A DNA stretch of 64,000 nucleotides. Source: Melioribacteraceae bacterium. GTDB lineage: Bacteria > Bacteroidota > Ignavibacteria > Ignavibacteriales > Melioribacteraceae. A model generated the notes under the pieces. The model had not been told where the DNA came from. It ran no database searches and saw only the letters and a list, made by a program, of their open reading frames with translations. How positions within the stretch are numbered: the stretch's first letter is position 1; each line of letters opens with the position of its first letter. This document shows, piece by piece, positions 34,703-41,280 of the stretch. The position numbers and the translations under genes are program-made. The stretch covers positions 901,511 to 965,510 of the forward strand of contig CP129490.1 of NCBI GenBank assembly GCA_030584085.1. The letters are read 5' to 3'.

Positions 34703-34733
34703 ATCAAGTAATAACTTGATTACATGTTATAAT
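34703..34733 (+). promoter_or_regulatory. Candidate island promoter with palindromic operator
   Basis: A perfect TATAAT lies at 34728-34733, about 23 bases before the first island ATG. A 7-bp inverted repeat, ATCAAGT-AATA-ACTTGAT (34703-34720), covers the -35 region, where no good -35 hexamer is seen. The arrangement suggests a regulated promoter. Confidence 0.4.
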
Positions 34734-34755
34734 TATTTTTATATTGCATACAATC

Positions 34756-35445
34756 ATGAGAATCAAAGACTATATTATAAAGAAAGTAATTTTTGAGGTA
34801 AGGTATTTTCCATTACTTAGTTTTTCTTCTAAGAATTTTAATGGGCTCCAAAAATTTACAAAAGAATTTACGAGGTTTGATGTTCAAGACAGGTTAATAG
34901 AACTAAGTAACGATGAAAATTATAAAAAATTATTGGTTAGCTGGAATAAATTAGCATTTACTACCGAAAATGTTAAGTCGCTTGATGAAGCTAATAGACA
35001 AATCAATAAATATTGTCTGTCTGTACTAGATGATTTGAAAGTTGATTATTATTTAAGGACTGGTCTAAGAGTTATGTACCTTATACCGACGGATTCTACA
35101 TTTGAAGAGTTAATAGAATATTATGAAAAAATAATAAATTTTGATGCTGACGCATTTAACGGGTTTGGAAATATTGTAGATATTGGGACTTTGGCATTGA
35201 CGCTAAGTAAAGAAAAGTCAAAAGCTAATTTAAGTTGTGGACCAATGAAAGATGAAGAAGTAAATAAAAAAGTTGCTGAATTTAGAAACTATAAAAATGA
35301 ATTAGATTCTTATCTGTTTATAGATTACGATATTTATACAGAAGAATCACTTCCCTTGAAAGGTTATATTGAGAAATCTATTAATGAATCAAGACTTAGT
35401 ATTGTTCGTTTCAGAGATAAATTACAGGAGAAATTTAATGACTAG
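34756..35445 (+). CDS. TIGR04255-like family protein (island gene 1)
   Basis: This 229-residue protein has no certain match from memory. The opening IIKKVIFEVRYFPLL and the later DYYLRTGLRVMYLIP resemble the 'vFEvRf.p' and 'rvGLRyiN' landmarks of the sporadically distributed TIGR04255 family, whose members often sit in mobile or defence-linked loci. ATG 34756 is used; a TTG 12 bases upstream is possible. No transmembrane segment or signal is seen. Its 3' end overlaps the next gene by 8 bp, so the two are translationally linked. Molecular role unknown. Confidence 0.6.
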   Translation: MRIKDYIIKKVIFEVRYFPLLSFSSKNFNGLQKFTKEFTRFDVQDRLIELSNDENYKKLLVSWNKLAFTTENVKSLDEANRQINKYCLSVLDDLKVDYYLRTGLRVMYLIPTDSTFEELIEYYEKIINFDADAFNGFGNIVDIGTLALTLSKEKSKANLSCGPMKDEEVNKKVAEFRNYKNELDSYLFIDYDIYTEESLPLKGYIEKSINESRLSIVRFRDKLQEKFND

Positions 35446-35962
35446 CGTTGCATGTACAAATAGTGGATCGTACGAAAAATTTCATTTTGATTGCACAGGT
35501 GAATCTCTAGTCGGACAAAAGCAGCGAGATAGTTTTATTGAAGTGAGCCTATCAGAATTTTTGAATTATCCTACATCTGAGAAAAATGAGCCAGTACATG
35601 ATATGGAGATGACCAGATATTCAGAAACTACTGCCACTTTTGGGGGTTCAAAAGAATTTATTGACAAAACACACATGGCCCAAAATGTAAAATTTATTGA
35701 GGGAGAGCTTCAGAGAATTGATAATAATTTTGCTCTTATTGCATTCACTGAAAATGATAGGATAATTGAAAGATTAGTTAAGGTTGAAAGATTGAACCAT
35801 CTTGGTGATGTTTATGAAGGGATGAAAATAAGATTAAGAGTAGAAAAAAATAATGGTGAGTTAAGGACTAAGTTCATCAGATTTGATTCCGATCAAAAAA
35901 ATAATTGGGAAAATCCCGATGAAAGTTTTTTGAAAATCATTAGAGAACTAAAGAAGAAATAA
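35438..35962 (+). CDS. Unknown 174-residue protein (island gene 2)
   Basis: I do not recognise this protein. It begins MTSVACTNSGSYEKFHFDC and has a middle part rich in Thr/Glu. The second half looks like an all-beta barrel domain (VKFIEGELQRIDNNFALIAF, IERLVKVERLNHLGDVYEGMKIRLRVEKNNGELRTKFIRFD), possibly an OB- or SH3-like fold by strand pattern only. It ends in a Lys-rich helix. ATG 35438 is preceded by AGGAG and overlaps the upstream stop by 8 bp. It is followed after 3 bp by the metallo-beta-lactamase-fold gene. Confidence 0.6.
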   Translation: MTSVACTNSGSYEKFHFDCTGESLVGQKQRDSFIEVSLSEFLNYPTSEKNEPVHDMEMTRYSETTATFGGSKEFIDKTHMAQNVKFIEGELQRIDNNFALIAFTENDRIIERLVKVERLNHLGDVYEGMKIRLRVEKNNGELRTKFIRFDSDQKNNWENPDESFLKIIRELKKK

Positions 35963-35965
35963 ATT

Positions 35966-37033
35966 TTGCATGAAATAATTACTTTAGAAGTTGGCCATGG
36001 TGATAGCTTAATACTAAAATACGAGATTGATTCTACAATTAAGTACGCTATTATAGATTGTCATAAACCTACGAACACAGACAAATCTCCTACACTAAAA
36101 TATCTTCAAGATCATAAAATTTCGGAAATTAGTTTTATCTGTCTTACGCATCCGGATAAAGATCATTACTCTGGTTTATTGGAGTTATTAAACTACTCAA
36201 ATAGTAATGCTATTAAAATTAATCGTTATTACGATTTTGGAATGGATGTAGATAAGTATCGAGTTAGTACTTGTTCAACAAAACAAAAGGAAAAAGAATT
36301 ATACGAGTTATATAAAAAACTATTAGATTATAAAAATAAATTCAATATTGAGTATAATCAACTCAGCTATAACACCATTTTAGAAGAACACGATGAATTT
36401 CGTATTTTCGCTATTGCACCGTTTAATATGGCATTAAAGAGATATAGAAATCAGGCTAGTAAAGCGCTGAATACAGGTAGATATTCTCTAGTAGATAAGA
36501 ATTTGTTGTCGGCTGTTTTGTTAATTAAGGATGGGAAATCTATTTCTTTATTATGCAGTGACGCGAATAGTGAATCATTAAAAAGTGCTTTAGCGAAGTA
36601 TGAAGGTGATTATAAAAAAGAAATTAGTCAAAGAAAAATCAGCATGGTAAAAGTGTCACATCATGGCTCAAAAACAGGTTACTTTAAAGAATTATATGAT
36701 AATTATTGTAATTCCGGGACAAAAGCCGTTATTTCAGCTAATGGAACCTATAATTTGCCAGCGAAAGATATAGTTGAGAAAATAGCAAAAGAGAATATTA
36801 ATATTTATTGTACCGGGAAGCCGTCCTGGTTAGCAAATGACGGCCGAAAATTAGATTTAGACTTGAGAAACGAACTTGATGATGAGTTAATAATTGAAGG
36901 TCTTGAACAAGATACAATTAAACCGTTTGAAATAGACGGTAATTCTTTTAATGGGACAATATCTTTTTCTTCGAATTCAAACTTAATACAATGTACAGGG
37001 CATCCTCACCCCTTAAATCATATTTTGGAGTAA
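35966..37033 (+). CDS. ComEC/Rec2-like metallo-beta-lactamase-fold hydrolase (island gene 3)
   Basis: This 355-residue soluble protein opens with EIITLEVGHGDSLIL, then the motif HPDKDHYSGL (HxDxDH, the ComEC-type variant of HxHxDH). LLCSDANSESL gives a metal aspartate, and VKVSHHGSKTGY is the conserved late ComEC-type motif. It lacks the ComEC membrane channel, so it is a stand-alone nuclease- or phosphodiesterase-like enzyme. The start is TTG 35966, the first usable codon after the upstream stop, with AAGAAG in front. As the only obvious enzyme of the island it is the likely effector. Confidence 0.85.
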   Translation: MHEIITLEVGHGDSLILKYEIDSTIKYAIIDCHKPTNTDKSPTLKYLQDHKISEISFICLTHPDKDHYSGLLELLNYSNSNAIKINRYYDFGMDVDKYRVSTCSTKQKEKELYELYKKLLDYKNKFNIEYNQLSYNTILEEHDEFRIFAIAPFNMALKRYRNQASKALNTGRYSLVDKNLLSAVLLIKDGKSISLLCSDANSESLKSALAKYEGDYKKEISQRKISMVKVSHHGSKTGYFKELYDNYCNSGTKAVISANGTYNLPAKDIVEKIAKENINIYCTGKPSWLANDGRKLDLDLRNELDDELIIEGLEQDTIKPFEIDGNSFNGTISFSSNSNLIQCTGHPHPLNHILE

Positions 37034-37121
37034 TGTATTTTTTTATGGAATTCTTTTGACTTGTTTTGTTGGGCAATCAAATATGTATCACTTATCCCTT
37101 ATTTATTTAGTTTCAAGATAT

Positions 37122-37172
37122 AGCAATTCATTCGTAATGAATAGGTCGCCGGTTCGACTCCGGCAGTCGGCT
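37122..37172 (+). pseudogene. 3' fragment of tRNA-Thr
   Basis: This carries the anticodon arm, variable loop, T-arm and 3' acceptor strand of tRNA-Thr(CGT). The 5' acceptor strand and D-arm are missing, so it cannot fold as a tRNA. It is what remains of the original gene end after integration. Confidence 0.9.
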
Positions 37173-37181
37173 CGAGGGAAT
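37122..37181 (+). repeat. Right attachment site (60-bp direct repeat, copy 2)
   Basis: Exact copy of 34640-34699 at an offset of 2482 bp. It marks the right boundary of the island. Confidence 0.92.
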
Positions 37182-37233
37182 TTTCACACCCAAACTTCTA
37201 AATCTCCATTACTTTTTTAGATTATTTACTCCA

Positions 37234-38658
37234 ATGAAAACAACTTTTAAGAAATCATTCCCATTCATATCTTTAATAATCATTTTTGTCTCTTGCTCAA
37301 CAGAAGTAGTAAGACAACATCAAGAATTTCAATCCGAAATTAATGTTTATTTTAATAAAGATGCAGACACCAGTTATGCTTTCCCAAATAATAAAGCAAA
37401 ATTCAACATTAACTTTGAAGAAGTGTTGATCAATAGAATTGAAAAAGCAACTTCAAAAATTGATATGATGGCCTACGAAATTAATCTGCCGAAATTAATT
37501 GACGCACTTATTAAACGAGCAAGTGAGGGAATACAAATTAGATTTATCATTGATGCAAAGAGTCATGATGAATCAATGGTTGAAGATACTTCAACAGTTG
37601 AACGATATACGCAAATGAGATTGTATCTAGAAAAGATGAGTCGGGGTAAGGATTTAATTCCCGGTACAGATGATGACATTATGCTTCTTGCCGATTCACC
37701 AATTTTTACTGTGACCGATACAACACTTAGAAAAAAATATAAACTCCCGATATCTTTCAATGACTATGAAAATGTAACACTAAAAATCGGCAACAAGAAT
37801 ATTTCCGGTCATCTTTTAGTCGATGCAGAACTAAAACCCGGCTGCAGCGATTGTTATTATTCACCTGGTGCTCAAATGCATAACAAAATAGCAATAATAG
37901 ATACACAGTGGGTCTTTACCGGTTCATGGAATTTTACAATAACGGGATTGTACGGAACCGAAAAAGATATGCAAAATGGCAACTTAAATGGAAATCAAAA
38001 CCACATAGTTGAAATAAGAAATAGACAACTAGCTTCAATATATTTAAAAGAATTTGAGGAAATGTGGGGCGGCAATAACCGGAAACCTAATCCGACTTTT
38101 GCAAGATTCAATAAACGAAAAACAGACAACACTCAACACATAATTAATATTGATGGTAGAAGAGTTGAAGTCTATTTTAGTCCATCCGATAAAGTGCTTG
38201 ATAAAATAATTAATACAGTTGAACGAGAAGCTAATAGATCTGTTTATTTTACAATATTTGCATTTTCCTATCAAGCTTTAGTTGATGTGTTGAAAGTTAA
38301 ATGGGAAGGAAGTATTGAGGACTTACAAGGCGAAAGAACTAATTTTGATTTGAAAGGAATTTTTGATGCAACTTTCTGGAATCAATGGTGGTCTGCTTCA
38401 ATTAATATGACGGGACGAACACCAAAACAAACTTCAGAACCTCATCCAATGAGAAGATGGAAAAATATCCCACCGGTTTACCGCGATAGAGATTCTAGAA
38501 AACTGCACGCGAAAACAATGATAATAGATGAAGGGGTTGTAATTGTCGGTTCCGCCAACTGGAGTGAAAATGCCGACGCTAACAACGATGAAAATACATT
38601 GATTATCTACGATCGATTTATTGCCAACCAATTCATGCAAGAGTTTAGGAAAAGATAA
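37234..38658 (+). CDS. Phospholipase D-fold lipoprotein with two HKD motifs
   Basis: This 474-residue protein has a lipobox ending in Cys21 (IIIFVSC). Two PLD half-sites are present: His216 in MHNKIAIIDTQWVFTGSWNFT and His425 in LHAKTMIIDEGVVIVGSANWS, each with the HxKx4D and downstream Asn. Both catalytic halves are intact, so it should be an active phosphodiesterase (phospholipase or nuclease) tethered outside the inner membrane. An insert of about 60 residues with DLIPGTDDDI lies before the first motif. It begins 53 bp past the right attachment repeat and is probably host DNA. Confidence 0.87.
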   Translation: MKTTFKKSFPFISLIIIFVSCSTEVVRQHQEFQSEINVYFNKDADTSYAFPNNKAKFNINFEEVLINRIEKATSKIDMMAYEINLPKLIDALIKRASEGIQIRFIIDAKSHDESMVEDTSTVERYTQMRLYLEKMSRGKDLIPGTDDDIMLLADSPIFTVTDTTLRKKYKLPISFNDYENVTLKIGNKNISGHLLVDAELKPGCSDCYYSPGAQMHNKIAIIDTQWVFTGSWNFTITGLYGTEKDMQNGNLNGNQNHIVEIRNRQLASIYLKEFEEMWGGNNRKPNPTFARFNKRKTDNTQHIINIDGRRVEVYFSPSDKVLDKIINTVEREANRSVYFTIFAFSYQALVDVLKVKWEGSIEDLQGERTNFDLKGIFDATFWNQWWSASINMTGRTPKQTSEPHPMRRWKNIPPVYRDRDSRKLHAKTMIIDEGVVIVGSANWSENADANNDENTLIIYDRFIANQFMQEFRKR

Positions 38659-38762
38659 TTGACGATTGTAACAATTCCAAAATTAGACCTCGTATCTATA
38701 TTAAGTTTCGAGTAAGCTGTTCGAAATGTGTTGCTTTTAATATTTGGATTTCCTATGTTTTT

Positions 38763-38786
38763 AACGTTTCAAAAATTTCAAACGAT
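38763..38786 (+). promoter_or_regulatory. Operator-like palindrome upstream of the GbsR-type regulator
   Basis: A 24-bp imperfect palindrome has outer arms AACGTTT and CAAACGAT. It closely matches the one at 39319-39342 (19 of 24 positions by eye). It lies just downstream of a Bacteroidota-like -33/-7 pair (TTG at 38731, TATGTTTT at 38754) and 10 bp before the regulator ATG. Binding there would block transcription, consistent with autorepression. Confidence 0.55.
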
Positions 38787-38795
38787 AAAAATATT

Positions 38796-39284
38796 ATGAG
38801 TTCCGAAGAACGCGTTAAAAAAGAAATCATTCAGAATTTTGGTCATGCCTACAGAGCCTTTGGTTTAAGTAAATTGATGGGTCACGTTGTTGCTCTGCTA
38901 ATTTCTTCCCCTGAGCCACTCTCGCTTGATGAAATTTGTAAAAATCTTGGTAGAAGCAAAGGACCAATTAGTCAAATAATGAAACGCTTGCGTGATCGAA
39001 ATCTTATAAGGAGAGTTTGGCACGAAAACAGCCGTAAAGATTATTATGAAATTCAGCCGGAAATTTTTGAAAATGCATTCCGTAACAACTTTGAATTGAT
39101 TAAATCAAATACACGTCTCGCAAAACAACTTAAATCGTTAGTAGCAAAAGAAAAAAACTCCAATTTAAATACTCTCAAGAATAGATTAACTGAAATGCAT
39201 AGGTTCTACCAATTGACTGAAAAGCATTACAATAATTTTTTGGATGAGTGGGAAGTCGAGAGAGAAAAAATATATTCTAAATAA
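38796..39284 (+). CDS. GbsR/MarR-family transcriptional regulator
   Basis: This 162-residue winged-helix protein has VKKEIIQNFGHAYRAFGLSKLMGHVVALLISSPEPLSLDEICKNLGRSKGPISQIMKRLRDRNLI, the GbsR-type version of the MarR fold with the recognition helix in SKGPISQIMKRL. A C-terminal dimerising helix follows (LTEMHRFYQLTEKHYNNFLDEW). It likely represses both its own gene and the operon starting at 39365, since near-identical palindromes precede both. The inducer is unknown; the downstream genes suggest an acyl compound or carboxylate. Confidence 0.85.
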   Translation: MSSEERVKKEIIQNFGHAYRAFGLSKLMGHVVALLISSPEPLSLDEICKNLGRSKGPISQIMKRLRDRNLIRRVWHENSRKDYYEIQPEIFENAFRNNFELIKSNTRLAKQLKSLVAKEKNSNLNTLKNRLTEMHRFYQLTEKHYNNFLDEWEVEREKIYSK

Positions 39285-39318
39285 ATCAAAAATCGAATAA
39301 GGGATTTTTTGTTGATCG

Positions 39319-39342
39319 AACGTTTTAAATTTTTCAAACGTT
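39319..39342 (+). promoter_or_regulatory. Operator-like palindrome upstream of the SDR operon
   Basis: A 24-bp element with perfect outer arms AACGTTT and AAACGTT, a near-copy of the element at 38763-38786. It sits 22 bp before the SDR start codon, in the expected promoter or leader of the operon. Confidence 0.55.
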
Positions 39343-39364
39343 AAAAACGTAATGAGGATATAAG

Positions 39365-40108
39365 ATGAAAAAGTTACAAGGAAAGACAGCAGTAATAACA
39401 GGTGGTGCACAAGGTATAGGAAAAGCAACTGTTCTGAAGTTTGTTAATGAAGGTGCAAATGTTGCAATTTGGGATCTTGATTCGGATAAAGGAATTTCAT
39501 TGTTAAACGAATTTAAAAATAATGATCAAAAAGTGATTTTCTACAAAGTCAACGTCGCAAAAGCTAAAGAAGTGAAAGATGCGATGCAAAAGGTGATCTC
39601 AGATTTTAGAAAAGTTGATATACTAATTAACAACGCGGGAATTACGAAAGATTCCACCCTAAAAAAAATGACACAAGAACAATGGCAGCAAGTTATTGAT
39701 GTTAATTTAACTGGTGTCTTCAATTGTACTCAAGCAATTGCGGACCATATGATTGAAAATGGCAGCGGAAGAATTATTAATGCCTCTTCGGTTGTCGGTT
39801 TATATGGAAATTTTGGACAAACCAACTATGTCGCAACTAAAGCTGGTGTAATCGGTATGACAAAAGTTTGGGCACGCGAATTAGGAAGAAAAGGAATTTG
39901 TGTAAACGCGGTTGCACCTGGTTTTATTGCAACCGAAATGGTTGCCGCCATGCCTGAAAAAGTTATCCAAACTATGGAAGAAAAAACTCCGCTTGGTAGA
40001 CTTGGAAAACCCGAAGACATCGCTAATGCATATTGTTTTCTTGCAAGCGATGAAGCATCATTTATTAATGGAACAACATTAAGTGTTGACGGTGGAATAG
40101 TAATTTAA
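39365..40108 (+). CDS. 3-oxoacyl-ACP reductase-like SDR (FabG family)
   Basis: This 247-residue protein has the cofactor motif TGGAQGIG (12-19), NNAG, catalytic Ser142 in NASSVVG, Tyr155 and Lys159 in YVATKAG, and a terminal GTTLSVDGG. It is a full-length NAD(P)H-dependent FabG-type reductase of 3-oxoacyl or 3-hydroxyacyl substrates. It heads an operon with a KAS III homologue, a symporter and an acyl-CoA ligase. That context points to acyl metabolism outside housekeeping fatty-acid synthesis. Confidence 0.88.
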   Translation: MKKLQGKTAVITGGAQGIGKATVLKFVNEGANVAIWDLDSDKGISLLNEFKNNDQKVIFYKVNVAKAKEVKDAMQKVISDFRKVDILINNAGITKDSTLKKMTQEQWQQVIDVNLTGVFNCTQAIADHMIENGSGRIINASSVVGLYGNFGQTNYVATKAGVIGMTKVWARELGRKGICVNAVAPGFIATEMVAAMPEKVIQTMEEKTPLGRLGKPEDIANAYCFLASDEASFINGTTLSVDGGIVI

Positions 40109-40125
40109 TTTGCAAAGGATAGTGA

Positions 40126-41115
40126 ATGAGAAATGCAGTAATCAAATCAGTTGGAGCTTATGCACCAGACCGAATTATACCAAACTCATATTTTAATGAA
40201 CTATTGGGTGAAGATGTTGATACTTGGCTAAAAAGTAATCTAACTATTAAAGAAAGAAGATGGGCGAGCAAAGATCAATCAACAAGTGATCTTTCGGTTG
40301 AAGCCGCAAAAATAGTCTTAGACAGGGCGAATCTAAAACCTGAAGATTTGCAATTGATTATCATATCAACAGATACACCGGATTTTATTTCACCCTCTAC
40401 TGCTTCGGTTGTTCAAGATAAATTAAAAGCGGTAAACGCCGGTACGTTTGATATTAATACAGCTTGTGCAGGTTTTGTCACAGGAATCGATGTTGCATCA
40501 AAATTTATAAGAGCGGATGAAAATTATAAAAATATTCTTGTTATAGGTGCATACGCTATGAGCAAGTATTTAGATCTACAAGATAAAAAAACTGTAACAC
40601 TATTTGCTGATGGTGCGGGTGCGGTTGTTTTATCTGCAGAAGAAAATAGCAATAGAGGATTTATAAGAAGTAAATTATATAGTGAAGGACAATATAATGA
40701 ATGGATGGGAATTTATGGAGGCGGAACAAGACATCCACTTACTCCGGCCGATGTTGAAAATAAAGATCATCTTCTAAAGTTTGTTAAAAAATTCCCTAAA
40801 GAAATTAATCCTACTACTTGGACAAGTATGATAAAAGAAATCACTTCAAAAGAAAATATTTCCCCAAACGATGTGGATCATTTTTTCTTTACTCAAATCA
40901 ACATCAATTCAATTTGGGAGACAATGGATAACCTAGAAGTTGATCGAAATAAAGCTCATACAATTATGGACAGATTTGGTTATACCGGTTCCGCTTGTAT
41001 TCCTATGGCATTAAATGATGCTTTTGAAAAAGGGCAATTAAAAATCGGTGATAGAATAATTTTTATGGGGTCCGGCGGAGGACTAGCGTTTGCATGCTCT
41101 CTTTTTGAGTGGTAA
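40126..41115 (+). CDS. Divergent beta-ketoacyl-ACP synthase III (FabH-like)
   Basis: This 329-residue thiolase-fold protein has the nucleophile Cys114 in DINTACAGF and the FabH landmarks DTPDFISPSTAS, LFADGAGAVVLS and GSGGGLAFACSLFEW. The other two triad positions are altered: FFFTQININ has Thr256 where FabH has the His of HQAN, and FGYTGSACIPMAL has Tyr286 where FabH has the Asn of GNTS. The Cys-His-Asn triad is thus reduced to Cys. It may act as an acyltransferase or a non-decarboxylating condensing enzyme. It follows the SDR by 17 bp. Confidence 0.85.
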   Translation: MRNAVIKSVGAYAPDRIIPNSYFNELLGEDVDTWLKSNLTIKERRWASKDQSTSDLSVEAAKIVLDRANLKPEDLQLIIISTDTPDFISPSTASVVQDKLKAVNAGTFDINTACAGFVTGIDVASKFIRADENYKNILVIGAYAMSKYLDLQDKKTVTLFADGAGAVVLSAEENSNRGFIRSKLYSEGQYNEWMGIYGGGTRHPLTPADVENKDHLLKFVKKFPKEINPTTWTSMIKEITSKENISPNDVDHFFFTQININSIWETMDNLEVDRNKAHTIMDRFGYTGSACIPMALNDAFEKGQLKIGDRIIFMGSGGGLAFACSLFEW

Positions 41116-41116
41116 A

Positions 41117-41257
41117 AATGGGGCTGAAGCCTCGGAGAGTTAACTGTTTTTGAACGGTTGACTTTAAGTCAACGGTAATTAAACAAAATTGAAAATTGCA
41201 GTCTGCTTTAGCTGACGGTTTTAAAAAAGTAAATTGATTATGGGCTTTAGCCCCATT
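41117..41257. repeat. Cluster of short palindromic repeats with shared outer arms
   Basis: The outer arms AATGGGGCTGAAGCC (41117-41131) and GGGCTTTAGCCCCATT (41242-41257) are inverted copies with one mismatch. Between them lie GTTGACTTTAAGTCAAC, a perfect 17-base palindrome, and CAGTCTGCTTTAGCTGACGG. The TTTAA/TTTAG-centred hairpins look like a REP-type element. It fills the gap between the KAS III and symporter genes. Confidence 0.6.
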
Positions 41258-41280
41258 ATAAAAATCACAGAGAAAGATAG

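Larger units (their letters stand above)
34700..37121 (+). mobile_element. Integrase-less island inserted in tRNA-Thr
   Basis: About 2.4 kb lies between the two 60-bp repeats. It carries three co-directional genes (34756, 35438, 35966), overlapping or 3 bp apart, and nothing else recognisable: no tyrosine or serine recombinase, excisionase, replication or mobilisation gene. The left copy completes the tRNA, while the right copy is only its 3' part. The island therefore either moves with an integrase supplied elsewhere or is a deleted remnant of a larger element. Confidence 0.8.

Noticed and set aside
34700-37121. Hidden integrase or excisionase in the island
   Set aside because: I looked for tyrosine-recombinase (R...HxxR...Y) and serine-recombinase signatures and a small basic helix-turn-helix gene on both strands; none was seen, and the three genes fill the space.
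37122-37172. Second tRNA-Thr gene
   Set aside because: The D-arm and 5' acceptor strand are missing; it is only the duplicated 3' part and serves as the right attachment site.
40126-41115. KAS III gene as a pseudogene
   Set aside because: Despite lost triad residues the frame is complete, normally spaced in the operon, and all other family landmarks are kept.
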